Assembly (NCBI GenBank): GCA_020975725.1
Contig: QXJR01000018.1
Coordinates: 496,001 to 560,000, forward strand
Origin: Picocystis sp. L7
Lineage: Eukaryota; Chlorophyta; Picocystophyceae; Picocystales; Picocystaceae
Reading direction: 5' to 3'
DNA length: 64,000 nucleotides
Under the pieces are notes generated by a model. That model was not told the origin of the DNA. It saw only the letters and a list, made by a program, of their open reading frames with translations, and ran no database searches. A program made the translations under genes and the position numbers. Within the stretch, counting starts at the first letter, position 1, and the number at the start of each line of letters is the position of its first letter. Below, in pieces: positions 49,379 to 59,363 of the stretch.

Positions 49379-50950
49379 ATGAACCTTCCGCGCGCGTCGG
49401 TCGAGCGAGACGAACGGGACCGACTCCTGGGAGGCGCATCCGGCGCTTCGGACAAACCGCTCGGGATCCTGGACGTGGAGAGCAAGGAGGATCGAACGGC
49501 ACGTTCCGAAGGCGCGGATGGCGAACGAGAGGAAGAACGTCGCCCATTCGCGTTCCACCTCGAAGGAGAAGACGAAGGCGAAGGCGAGAGCCTGGACCAG
49601 GAATGGTTCGGATTCCCGATCGGACTGTACGTCCTGGCCGGAACCGAGCTGTGGGAACGATTCTCGTACTATGGGATGAAAGCATTGCTCGTACTGTACA
49701 TGAACGACGGGCTCTTCGAACAAGAACAATGGCAAGAGGTGTATGGACTCCGCACCCTGGTGGCCCTCTACGGAGGGCTGGACGAATCCGCACCCCTTGA
49801 AGAAAGAGAAAAGAGAGTGCAACAAGTGTCATCCAGCATCTACGGTCTGTACACTTCCCTGGTGTACCTCACGCCCATCGTCGGAGGTTTGCTGGCCGAC
49901 CGCAAATTCGGCCAGTACCGTGTGGTGGTGGTGGGTGGACTGATCATCATATTAGGACACCTCTTGATGACGTTCCACAGCACCTTCCTGCTGGCTCTCT
50001 TGTTCATCGTCATCGGAACAGGCGGCTTCAAATCCAACATATCGACCCAGGTCGGCAGGCTCTTCCAGGCCGGAGACTCCAGGAGGGACACTGCGTTCTC
50101 CATCTTCTACTGTGGGATCAACCTGGGCGCATTCATTGCTCCACTGGCAACGGGGGTGCTGCACCATGCCTTGGGTTTCGGGGCAGGCTTCAGTGCCGCA
50201 GCCGTGGGAATGGCGGCGGGTATGGTTCTGTACATTAGCGGACAGAAGTTCGTGCCGGGGGACAGGACGGAGAAGTCCGCGCATGTTTCCGACACGTGGG
50301 ACATCCTCAAACGAAGCAAGCGGAGGGTTCTTTCCATCATCGCCATGAGCTCTCTCACCATCGTGTTTTGGGCAGTGTACGAGCAGAAGAGCAACACCTT
50401 GGCGTTGTTTGAGGATCGGGAGGTGAATCGATACGTCGGTCGCTTCCACGTTCCCACGGAATGGTTTCAATCCATCGACGCACTTTTCATCTTGGCTTTC
50501 ACGCCGTTGGTAGGAATGTTTTGGAGGTACCAGAATGGGAGGAACCAGGAACCTTCTCCCGAGACAAAAATGGGCATCGGTTACGTGTTCGCATCTGTGT
50601 CGTATCTTGTGTTGCTGCTCCCTGTCCTTCTGTTCAGTCAGGTTGGCATGGTGTGGATCTTCCTCATGATCGCCGTTCTGACCGTTGGAGAGCTGTTCCT
50701 CTCTCCCATCGGTTTGTCCTTTGTTTCGCAGAACGCCCCTCCTCAGTTGGGTTCGTTCTTGATGGGTGTATGGTTCCTGGCCAGCTTCGCCGGCAACTAC
50801 TTGGCTGGTTTCTTGGGGACCTTCTATTCCACCGTGGGCCACGCGTGGTTTTTCGCATTGCTTTCTCTCCTGGCCATCCTGAACGGTGCTTTGGTGTTTT
50901 TCCTACGCCCTTGGATCCAGCGAGGCCTCCAAGCGACGCCCATACGGTGA
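49379..50950 (+). CDS. Proton-dependent oligopeptide transporter (POT/PTR family), bacterial-like
   Basis: 523 aa, about 12 membrane helices, intronless. An acidic cytoplasmic N terminus of about 80 residues precedes the first helix. POT hallmarks: the ExxER-type motif in GTELWERFSYYGMKALLVLY; GGLLADRKFGQYR between early helices; and the PTR2 signature region FIVIGTGGFKSNISTQVGRL followed by DTAFSIFYCGINLGAFIAPL. Late segment VGELFLSPIGLSFV. These read more like bacterial DtpA/DtpT than plant NPF proteins. It should import di/tripeptides with protons at a cell or organelle membrane. Transfer from bacteria or an old algal lineage are both possible. Confidence 0.9.
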   Translation: MNLPRASVERDERDRLLGGASGASDKPLGILDVESKEDRTARSEGADGEREEERRPFAFHLEGEDEGEGESLDQEWFGFPIGLYVLAGTELWERFSYYGMKALLVLYMNDGLFEQEQWQEVYGLRTLVALYGGLDESAPLEEREKRVQQVSSSIYGLYTSLVYLTPIVGGLLADRKFGQYRVVVVGGLIIILGHLLMTFHSTFLLALLFIVIGTGGFKSNISTQVGRLFQAGDSRRDTAFSIFYCGINLGAFIAPLATGVLHHALGFGAGFSAAAVGMAAGMVLYISGQKFVPGDRTEKSAHVSDTWDILKRSKRRVLSIIAMSSLTIVFWAVYEQKSNTLALFEDREVNRYVGRFHVPTEWFQSIDALFILAFTPLVGMFWRYQNGRNQEPSPETKMGIGYVFASVSYLVLLLPVLLFSQVGMVWIFLMIAVLTVGELFLSPIGLSFVSQNAPPQLGSFLMGVWFLASFAGNYLAGFLGTFYSTVGHAWFFALLSLLAILNGALVFFLRPWIQRGLQATPIR

Positions 50951-51262
50951 TCCTGGAGGCATCATTCTTGTGGGGCTGCAACACGTTGGATGGGGTCCCC
51001 CCCGACGCCCCTCCACCCTGGGTTCAGATTGGGTTCGTCCCAGCTCGTCCGGTTTCGAGGTTCCCTTTCCTCCAATCAAGCCTCGGGTTCGTCCACGGGA
51101 ACCAACCCGGGAGGGGGACGCGGAACTCGCGATGCGTCCCGTTTTCTCGATCGGGTGGCTTTTTCGATCGAGGAAGGGAGGACTCGTGCCACGTCTCCAG
51201 GGCACCCCGGTCCTTCGGGGCGAGTTCGGTAGAGCCATCCACAACACACGAACACTGCAACG
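50951..51262. other. Intergenic 312 bp
   Basis: Transporter 3' end and promoter of the homeodomain gene; contains GGTTTCGAGGTTCCCTTTCC near 51055. No gene. Confidence 0.5.
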
Positions 51263-51820
51263 ATGGAAGAGAGCGTCGGAAAGGCGAAAGGGAGCGACAG
51301 TAGAGCGAACGGCACGTCCTCAGAAGAAGGGAACGGAAGAAAGGGGGGAGGAAGGCGCCCCAGGAGGACACCGGAGGAACTGGAATTCCTCGAGGTGGCG
51401 TACTCGGAATGCGAGGCGCCCAACGAACCACAACGACAGGCCATCGCCGACGAGCTGGGCATCTCCTTCAAGCAAGTGTCGTGTTGGTTCCAGAACAAGA
51501 GACAGAAGGAAAGGAAAAAGCAGGTCGCGGGAGGAACGGAGTGCTTCGCCAAATATTCCAAACACACGAGGACGAAGACGGATGAGAAAGACCAGATGAT
51601 CGCGCAACTGGAGCAGGAGAACCAGTTCCTCCGATACACACTTGAGAGGACAACACACCAACTAGAAGAACTCCAGAAAGCCGCACAGAAGATGATCGAA
51701 GAATACCACAGGGAAAAGGACAATAGCACACAGGACTGCATGCACACCAACATAGAACCAATGAATCACTTGACCGGGGATCAAGCACGCTTGCAAAGTT
51801 ACCCGCCCTACCACAACTGA
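51263..51820 (+). CDS. Homeodomain protein with C-terminal coiled coil (HD-Zip-like)
   Basis: 185 aa, nuclear. Homeodomain at about 31-88: RRPRRTPEELEFLEVAYSEC, then the recognition helix QVSCWFQNKRQKERKK with the invariant W, F, N and R. A coiled coil at about 106-150 (EKDQMIAQLEQENQFLRYTL, then LEELQKAAQKMIEEY) starts some 20 residues after the homeodomain, whereas in HD-Zip proteins the zipper begins directly. WFQNKR is the form found in HD-Zip III/IV and WOX-like groups. There is no START domain. Intronless; first ATG in frame. Class assignment is open. Confidence 0.85.
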   Translation: MEESVGKAKGSDSRANGTSSEEGNGRKGGGRRPRRTPEELEFLEVAYSECEAPNEPQRQAIADELGISFKQVSCWFQNKRQKERKKQVAGGTECFAKYSKHTRTKTDEKDQMIAQLEQENQFLRYTLERTTHQLEELQKAAQKMIEEYHREKDNSTQDCMHTNIEPMNHLTGDQARLQSYPPYHN

Positions 51821-52078
51821 ATTCGTTACCTTCCATGGGCAGCGGCAAAGCGGGTATACAGAATGTAGTCACTACCAGTTCGCCCTACAGTACAAGGCAA
51901 GACAACCAGCTATTCAAGGGACAGCAAGAGAGCGACGCGGGCCACGGAGATGAGGTGGAATATCCTGACGTGAAAGGTCTGACAACGCTGGGATGGATCA
52001 GAACCTTGGGGTTCTGGACATGGCAGTCAAGACCTCAACGCAAGAGTGTGCAGTGTAATCACATTACGTTGTTCAAAT

Positions 52079-52972
52079 TTACTTCAATTCGCACTTGCAA
52101 CCGGTCTCTTCCAGCTGCTTCTTTGCAGCCTCACAATCCTCCTTGGACTTTGCCTCCAACAGGGTGAAGGGAAGGTTCGTGACGGCGTCCTTTGCCTCCT
52201 TCAGACCCAAGCTAGTGAGACTACGCACGACCTTAATGGCAGCAATGCGCTTGGCTGCGTCCACCTCGTTGATGATCAGGTTGAACTCCGTTTGTACTTC
52301 AACCTCCTCAGCAGGTGCTGCAGCGCCGGGTGCAGCCATCATCATGCCGCCTGCGGGCGCCGATGCATCTACCCCAAAAGTCTCCTCGATTTGCTTGACG
52401 AGCTCCGCCGCTTCCAGAAGCTAGATGGGAACACACACAGGAAAGGGTCAGTACAACTCGATCCGGAGCAGCAGCAGCAGGAGAAAACCTAACCTCGTCC
52501 GAAGCAAGTCCCTCCCTCTTTCGTACGTTGCTCCGCCTGTTTACGCACCGATAGCGTCTTCAGCTTCTCCACGATCTCATCCGTGGCTGCAGACATGCAC
52601 ACCACGTTGTTCCTGCCTGCTTTGGCCTGGACCGACACCCTGGGTACGGCCATCGCGAACGCGGACCCTCCCGTGTGGGCACCCATCTGCGTTCCGCATT
52701 CACGCCATCGTCGTTCCCACGGATCGACCAGCAAAGACACGTCAGTTTCCGTCCTTCGGATCCGCCTCGGACCTCCACACGTGCGCCTGCACCACGTCTT
52801 GATTCCTTCTTCTCGTCCCAACCGGTTCGGCGGCGGCCCCTGGCGCTCCTTCCCGTCCGCTTCCACCCCTGCGACGCGTCTTCCGGAGGCTCACCTTGGC
52901 GCTGCGTCGTTCGGCGGTGGCGACGTGTGCGCATCGCGCCACGCGGCTGGAGACGGCGGCGGCGGGAGTCAT
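52079..52972 (-). CDS. RPL12: Plastid ribosomal protein bL12c (3 exons)
   Basis: 185-aa precursor of the ribosomal stalk protein that recruits translation GTPases. Exons 52972-52895, 52686-52549 and 52420-52079; introns of 208 and 128 bp (donors GTGAGC and GTGCGT), all in phase. The transit peptide [20 protein letters not shown] is encoded by exon 1. The dimerisation domain reads [11 protein letters not shown] spliced to [17 protein letters not shown], then an Ala/Met/Gly hinge. The C-terminal domain has [30 protein letters not shown] and [15 protein letters not shown]. Cyanobacterial type. It is divergent from uL11c, the protein of the stalk base. Confidence 0.92.
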
Positions 52973-53915
52973 GGCTTCGGCGGCGGCGCTGGATGTGCGA
53001 TGGTTGAGACGTGCACGCACCACTGGCCCCTGGCCTTTTCCCCGGGTTCCACGAGGTCGCTTGAAAGGGGAATCGGGAGGTCTCGAAAGGGAGGATCCCG
53101 GGTCGGAACGGAAGGAAAGACCGGACGTGCCCGGCAAACCGGACGTGGATGGCATCCCGCAGAGGACGGGTGGGACAGGCCTACGGCATCCTCGTCGGGC
53201 ACGGGGCGAGGGTCGATCGACGAGAACGGATAACGTGTGCAAGGGAGTCGTGGATGGAGTGTGGACGTCGTGCCGCGAGAGGCGTGCGTCGAGCTGCGCC
53301 GAAGACTTGATCGTCGGACGAAACGGACCGATCCATCCCCATCCGCACTGCAACGGACATCAGCAGCCCGAGTTCCATCCTGATGCTGCAGGATGCCCAC
53401 GGCGGTCATGTCGGACGACGGAGGGGGTCCACGAGGGGTGGGTCCTCTGTCTTCGTTCGACCTGCAACCACGGTTGCGGAATTGGATCCGCGGCGGTGCT
53501 TTTCGTGTTCCCCCTTGTTCTCCACGTCTCGAAAGTCGCCCTCCTCCCCCGCTCCACGTCCCTGAAGAACGCACACGCCGCCGTTTCCCAGGCGGTGTGC
53601 TCGTCCTGGGCATGGATGGCGCGAAAGTGGGAGTGGGTACGAACCCGCCCCCCATCGAGTTAAAACGAACGAAAACACGAGTCGGTGGGGATCGGATGGG
53701 GAGGTCGACCCACCCCTTCCCGTCCCCCTGCATCGCATCTCCCGCAGAGGATGGACCAGAGCGGGGATGGGTCTCCTCGTCGGCATCGGTCGTTTCGCGG
53801 GGGGTCGATGGACGTGGCGGGTGCGCCGCCTCGGTGGCCATTCCAGGTTCGCGACAGGTCGTTCGCACACGTGTGCGGCTTCTTCGAGGACCTTCCAGGC
53901 CTTCCTGAGGCGAAG
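52973..53915. promoter_or_regulatory. Divergent promoter region, bL12c / uL11c (943 bp)
   Basis: No gene recognised between the two starts. Contains TTGAAAGGGGAATCGGGAGG and CTCGAAAGGGAGGATCCCGG near 53065-53100, members of the recurrent upstream words. Confidence 0.5.
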
Positions 53916-54134
53916 ATGGCGCACGTCACGACGTCCACGCGTCCGGTGGGCGGCCTGCGAGGCGGATTCGCCGGAACACGCGTGGCAGGAGCGGTCGGTG
54001 GGCGCGCCACCGCGGTCGGACCGTGCCGACGTGTGACGATGATGGCGTCCAAAGTGTCGGGATACATCAAGCTGGCGCTGGAAGCGGGGAAAGCCAACCC
54101 GTCGCCACCTGTGGGACCTGCCCTCGGATCCAAA

Positions 54135-54173
<39 letters not shown>

Positions 54174-54470
54174 AGGACCGCCGACCAAGCTGGAAAAGTC
54201 ATCCCAGTGGAGATCACCGTGTTCGAAGACAAAAGTTTTACCTTCGTGCTCAAGACGCCGCCAGCCTCTTTCCTGCTCAAGGAAGCCGCTGGAGTCGGCA
54301 AGGGATCGGGTAATCCTGGAAAGGAAAAGGTAGGAAAAGTAACCACTGCACAACTGAAAGAAATCGCAGAAACCAAGATGCCCGACCTCAACGCCAACAA
54401 CCTGGAGGCAGCCATGAAGATCATCGAGGGGACGGCGAAAAACATGGGGCTGCAGGTTGTGGAAGCCTGA
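53916..54470 (+). CDS. RPL11: Plastid ribosomal protein uL11c
   Basis: 184 aa. Transit peptide about 1-45 ([20 protein letters not shown] to CRRVTMMA). Mature chain: [72 protein letters not shown], then the rRNA-binding C-terminal domain [20 protein letters not shown] and [10 protein letters not shown]. Cyanobacterial/plastid type; binds the GTPase centre of 23S rRNA next to bL12. ATG 53916 opens the transit peptide; the frame is open further up without a better start. Confidence 0.94.
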
Positions 54471-54810
54471 GCTCTATTCATTGTATGTAATTGATCGCGG
54501 GGTCTTTCCACGTGCACGAGTGCCCATCCCGCCGTCTGTTCGGTGAACGCGCACGACACAGAGTGAGCGATTGGACACAATCGCTCTCGACCTCTTGCAG
54601 GTGTTCGACCAACCGAGCAATCCCTGCGGTCGACAGTGAGACATGCGCATGATGGGTGCTCACACGAGGAAGAAAACAGAAACAGGGAATGATATGTTTA
54701 CAATTGCATTCATCTACAATGCTTTTTGTCCCTCCTTATCATACTTTTTGCAGAACGGTGGACACTGACTCCACCCTGAAATACTCCGGGAACGGGCGAC
54801 CACTCAAGAA
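54471..54810. other. Convergent spacer, 340 bp
   Basis: 3' flanks of uL11c and the membrane protein gene; nothing recognised. Confidence 0.55.
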
Positions 54811-55542
54811 TCAATTGAAAGGTTTCAACGGTTCGTAGGTGACCACGTTGACGAGTGTGGGCTTGGTGGTGTTACTGCTTGGCATGGAGCTGTGCACGTG
54901 AGGAGCTTCAGCTACTCCTTCCACCAGAAACTGTCTATCCATCAATGGTTCCAGCATGTCGTCGTTTTCCCTTGAACCTCTGCAGCTGCCGCAGCAGTAG
55001 GACAGAAAACAGTTCACAACAGAGACCAGACCGACTGCAGCAAGGGTCAAGAAGCCCAAGGCAAACACGATGCAAGCCAACCCACTACTGGCATGTGGGC
55101 TTGCCTTGGCCGGTTCAGGCTCAGCCTTCCATGTGCCTGCAGAGTCTACTGGCACTGCCTTCATCCAACCCCGATTACTACTGGTATCCCTGTTGCCCAT
55201 TTGCCTGCTGGCCATTTGCTTGCTCTTCATGCAGTCTTTCATCGCTGGCTTCATGCGTTGCTGCATGACCTTGCGCAGGTCCACTTCGTTCGACACCGGG
55301 GCGTCCGCGTCCAAGTCTTCGTTTTCAAAGTCGATCACGTCCACCCAAGCAGGCTGGCTCAGATCATAAGGGAAATCGTTCAGGAAGCTGAAGGGTGCGT
55401 TGAAGAGGCTTGCAACAGAATCCAGGAGGCTGTTGACTTGATCCGCATCTTGCGTGGACAAGGTTTCCCACTTGTACGTTCCAGGTTCGTCCCCTGGGAC
55501 GAGGTGGGAATACTCCGCCCGGTAGTTTTCCGTTTCGCCCAT
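54811..55542 (-). CDS. Single-span membrane protein of unknown function
   Basis: 243 aa, not recognised. An acidic N-terminal part (about 1-150) contains PFSFLNDFPYDLSQPAWVDV and a Met/Lys/Gln-rich stretch. One hydrophobic helix lies at about 155-180 (LACIVFALGFLTLAAVGLVS), followed at once by CFLSYCCGSCRG, a cysteine cluster beside the membrane that could be palmitoylated. A short tail ends VNVVTYEPLKPF. No signal peptide, so the topology is unclear. Codon use and length suggest a real gene; the ATG at 55542 is the first in frame. Confidence 0.7.
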   Translation of the reverse strand: MGETENYRAEYSHLVPGDEPGTYKWETLSTQDADQVNSLLDSVASLFNAPFSFLNDFPYDLSQPAWVDVIDFENEDLDADAPVSNEVDLRKVMQQRMKPAMKDCMKSKQMASRQMGNRDTSSNRGWMKAVPVDSAGTWKAEPEPAKASPHASSGLACIVFALGFLTLAAVGLVSVVNCFLSYCCGSCRGSRENDDMLEPLMDRQFLVEGVAEAPHVHSSMPSSNTTKPTLVNVVTYEPLKPFN

Positions 55543-56495
55543 TCCCTACGTGTAGCAGACCCGCGTCGACGAGATCGAAAGAAACGAGGGTCAGCGACGT
55601 TTCCCTTCCCACGGCTATGGTTTTGGCGGGTCGTCTTCTCATCTTTCTTTCGTCTTCCATTCGCTTTGGGTTCGTTTTTTTTTTTCCTTCCCCCTCGGAG
55701 TCCACGTCCGTCCTCGATCTGCTCCCGCGTGCAGTCGCGTTCGCGTTCGCGTTTTTTTCCCTCCGTCCACGTACCTTGGTCTTGGTGATCCACATCTCTC
55801 CGTTTCCTCCATCCATCGTCTCCCACGCACCCATACGTGCGGCTGCGAGGACCGGCATGGCCAGTCCCATCACCAGGGCGGTCCGACGTGCACCGTTTCG
55901 GTCCATCCTCGGCCTTCGCTTCCCTTTTTTTTCCCTCTTTTCTCGCGGGTGCGGTTCTTTCCCTTCCACCACGTCCTTTGTTTCGCCTGGTTTCCTCTCC
56001 TGCGGCGTGTTCGCGAGCCCAGCACGAGGCGCACGTGACGTCCGAACCTTCGCGTTGTGGTGGCCACGAGGCCGCGGGAATCCATCCACCAGGGGAGAGA
56101 GGGGGAGGGGAGGGGATCCTCGTCGGGCCACGTCCCTCTCCGGGAGGAAGGGAACGGGGAAATCCGGGGAGGAGGAGGGACATCTCCCGAACGGCGTGGA
56201 GGAGGAGGAGGGGAGAACCGATCGGGTTCGAAAGGGGGGGTCGGTCGGGTTCGAAAGGGAGGGCCGGTCGGGTTCGAAAGGGGATCGAAACGGGGGGGAG
56301 GGGGGGATCCCACCGGCGGCGGGACGGGGAGGGATCCGGACCTTCCGCAGGCGTCGAGGACGTGTCCATGTATCCTGGCTCGATTCCTCCGCGGGCATCG
56401 ATCGAGCACCCCTGGCTGGTGGGGTTCGGTTGTCGTGGCAGCTGCACCATTCTTCGGTTCCACACTGCATTCGTTCGTCGGTTGGTGGAGACGGG
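55543..56495. promoter_or_regulatory. Divergent promoter region, membrane protein / cytochrome c (953 bp)
   Basis: No gene recognised. Long frames on both strands are artefacts of GC-rich, purine/pyrimidine-biased DNA. Includes the 23-bp-period repeat 56222-56282 about 210 bp upstream of the cytochrome c ATG and a T run near 55675. Confidence 0.5.
56222..56282 (+). repeat. Three copies of TCGGGTTCGAAAGGG, 23-bp period
   Basis: Copies at 56222, 56245 and 56268, each followed by a G-rich spacer. The word itself also occurs singly upstream of other genes in this window. Confidence 0.8.
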
Positions 56496-57128
56496 ATGGC
56501 GAGCTTCGCAGAAGCACCTCCAGGAGACGCGGCCAAGGGAGCCAAGATCTTCAAGACCAAGTGCGTGGCCATGGAAAGGAATGCACGGACGAAGGAAGGG
56601 TTCGAAGAAGACGGCGGACTGGAAGGGAAGGGAAAATGGGGATGGACGTGGAACCCAACCATGCGTCGATCCTGGTCGCGAAGCAATCGGATCCTAGACC
56701 AAGGGAACTGACCGTAGACGACGCCCATGCAACAGGTGCTCGCAATGCCACACAGCCGCCGCAGGAGAAGGACACAAGCAGGTGCGTCCAACACGCCGAC
56801 GAGAGAGAACGTCCAGCCCAGAGGGGCAGGACGAGGGAGGATCGACGAGCAACCGTCGCGGAGGGGAAACGTCGCATGCTGACACTGCCTTGCCTCGCAC
56901 CAGGGTCCGAACCTTGCCGGACTGCTCGGACGCCAGTCAGGAACCATGCCTGGATTCGCGTATTCCAAGGCCAACATGGAGAAAGCAGTGGTGTGGGGAG
57001 AAGATACCTTGTACGACTACCTGCTCAATCCGAAGAAGTACATACCAGGCACGAAGATGGTCTTCCCGGGGCTCAAGAAGCCGCAGGATCGTGCCGATCT
57101 CATTGCATTCTTGAAGACACATTCCTAA
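56496..57128 (+). CDS. CYTC: Cytochrome c, mitochondrial (3 exons)
   Basis: 111-aa soluble electron carrier of the intermembrane space. Exons 56496-56560, 56736-56781 and 56904-57128; introns of 175 and 122 bp, both with GTGCGT donors. Product: [20 protein letters not shown], the haem motif CSQCH (CxxCH, formed from the short second exon), [20 protein letters not shown], then [20 protein letters not shown] with the axial Met, and [13 protein letters not shown]. The N-terminal extension of eight residues is as in plant cytochrome c. The 46-bp middle exon was placed by phase and motif. Confidence 0.95.
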
Positions 57129-57362
57129 GTGCATCGCGGTAGTGGGTCATGCACGAGCTAGATATTTTGGTTACTGCCCTCGAATGGACTTGGGTAATGG
57201 ATGATGTTTTATTTGGGTGAGAGTTTCTTCCATACCTTTTGGACGTCTCTGCAACTTGCACCGTGCGCGGATCCCAACCTCGTCTGATTTCTTCTCCTAC
57301 GCTCGATCGCGCCGTCTGCAAGTGTCGATCCGGGGATCCCTCCCTGTCCTGGTCCTCCTGCA

Positions 57363-59305
57363 CTAGCCTCTTGGCTGTGCGCAATACTCCTTGAAAAGGA
57401 GCACGGGGAGGTGCACGGTGAGAGATCTGTCGGTGTGTAGGTGGGCGTGCGAGTGTTTGGTGTCTGCATAGAAGGGAAGCTGCACGTGAATGGCCTGCCC
57501 AGCACCGTGGTGGATTCTTAGTTGGTCGCGGATCGCCCCTACTGCCAAGCCTTCCAGGGGTTCGATGTGAGACAATCGGACGCTGACCTTCATCGCGTCT
57601 ACAGGGGTACCTTCGTACGTGATGGAGATGCCTAGTCGAGCACCCTTTTCGGATGCATCTCTTGAGCATTTGTTGTCCATGTTGGGATTGGACGCCTCCG
57701 ACTGGTGATTACTACTGCTCAATTCCCTGATCAGGTTCGGTTTGATCGACATAGGCTGCACGGTTTCCCCTTTGTACCTCAGCTTGGGCAGTTTGTATCC
57801 CACATCTAGGTCGAGCGCCGATTGTTTCCCTTGCAACAGGTCGATGGCGGCATGAACCAGCAGGGTCTGGAATGCTTTGTTTTTCGCGGCTTGTCTCACC
57901 ACCTCGGTGTGCACCACGCAATCCGCCACCTGGCACTTGTTTCCTGCTTTGTCCACGTCCTCTCGGAGCACGGACATGCGCATGGGGATCCGCATTCGTT
58001 CCACGTCCTTGAGGTTCCCTTTCGCCGCTCGTTCGACGCCTTCCCAATCCTCCACGTCCGGCACGGAATCGTGTGCACACACGTTCAGGAACACTTTGCC
58101 TGTCGTCCTCCGATCCTTCAGCTTCACCACGAAGGCCGGTTGCGGCACCACGTGCGCCATCGCCGGTGTCGGAGGGAGCACTTTTCCACACTCGATGAAT
58201 GCGACAGTGGGAAGCTGGGTCGGACACGAGTCCCTTTTCCCATGGCAGCTTTGTCGGTGTCCGTTTCCTTTCAACCAGATGGGGATGGGGGTGGTTGTCG
58301 AGACAGGAACGAAGAACGGACAGGACACGTTCCAATCCAGATGGATGGCATCGGGAAGGATAGTTGGGATTGGAATTGGAATGGCATGGAGATGGCAAAG
58401 CGATGGCATTGGAGATGGCAAAGCAATGGCATGGAGGATGGCATTAGAGATGGCAAAGCAATGGCATGGAGGATGGCATTGGAGATAGCATGGAGGATGC
58501 CATTGGAGATGGCAAAGCAATGGCATGGAGGATGCCATTGGAGATGGCAAAGCAATGGCATGGAGGATGCCATTGGAGATGGCAAAGCAATGGCATTGAG
58601 GATGGCATTGGAGATGGCGAAGCGATGGCATGGAGGATGGCATTAGAGATGGCAAAGGGATGATGTAGGGATGGCATTGAGGATGGCATTGGGAATGGCA
58701 TCTCGTTTCCATACCGAGGATTTGTTCGATGGTCACGGTGTGTGGAATTACGTGCATACCCTGCCGGGTGGACAAGGTGCGTCTCCTTCTTCGAACGTGG
58801 ACGATGGCGCACGGGAAGGAGACTTCTCTGAAGCTCGGGCCTGTGCTTCTTTCCGCCTCTCTTCCAAACGTCTCTCGTACGCTCGGATCTCCTCCTGCTC
58901 GACGCGCTTCTCTTCCTCGTACGCCTGCAGACGCGCTCGAGCGGCCGCTTCCCCACGCGAACGGACCACGTCTTCGCCTTCGCCGCGCTCCTGGGCCGCT
59001 CGGATGGCCTCTAGCTTGGCTTCGGCGGCTTGAGCATATGCCCTTTCGTCCTTCTCGAACTCCTGCTTCTGCTGGGCGAAACGCTTCTCCTCTGCACGTG
59101 CACGCGCCATCCTTGCACGTCGCTTCTGCTTCCAATCCGGCGCCAACAAGCCGCTCCAGCGCGGAGAAGGAGCCTCCTGGGTGCGCGCCTGAAGCTTCGT
59201 GAACACCTCCCGACAGGCGTCCGTCCGACACCGCTCCACGGCCGGCTCGGGAGGTGGAGGAACGTTCCACGCCATCGCCAAGCGCGTCGGCATGGACAGG
59301 ACCAT
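57363..59305 (-). CDS. PIH1-domain protein with N-terminal coiled coil (2 exons)
   Basis: About 465 aa. Exon 2 (58214-57363) encodes a PIH1 domain (VVPQPAFVVKLKDRRTTGKV, FLNVCAHDSVPDVEDWEGV, RIPMRMSVLREDVDKAGNKC) and a C-terminal CS/p23-like sandwich (LGISITYEGTPVDAMKVSVR to LTVHLPVLLF). PIH proteins work with HSP90 and R2TP, often to pre-assemble axonemal dyneins. Exon 1 (59305-58760) encodes a long charged coiled coil (RARMARARAEEKRFAQQKQE, YEEEKRVEQEEIRAYERRLE). The two join in phase across a 545-bp intron (donor GTATGC, acceptor CCCAG) that contains a minisatellite. That exon 1 belongs to the same gene is inferred; it could be a separate gene. Start ATG 59305 or 59293. A transposon array begins about 58 bp upstream. 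Confidence 0.75.
58376..58690. repeat. Minisatellite, 35-bp unit, inside the PIH1 gene intron
   Basis: Tandem units with GGCATGGAGGATGCCATTGG followed by AGATGGCAAAGCAAT; the central three units are identical with a period of 35 bp, and flanking units are shorter and degenerate. Built from ATGGCATGG-like sub-repeats. It has open frames on both strands, but these are repeat artefacts. Confidence 0.9.
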
Positions 59306-59363
59306 CACGTGTCGGAACGAAGTTTGTGAATCCCTCCTTCGTACTGGATGCATTCTCCCCCGC

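Noticed and set aside
58271-58646. Repetitive frame encoding MASSMPLLCHL-like repeats
   Set aside because: It is the 35-bp minisatellite read as protein; it lies in an intron.
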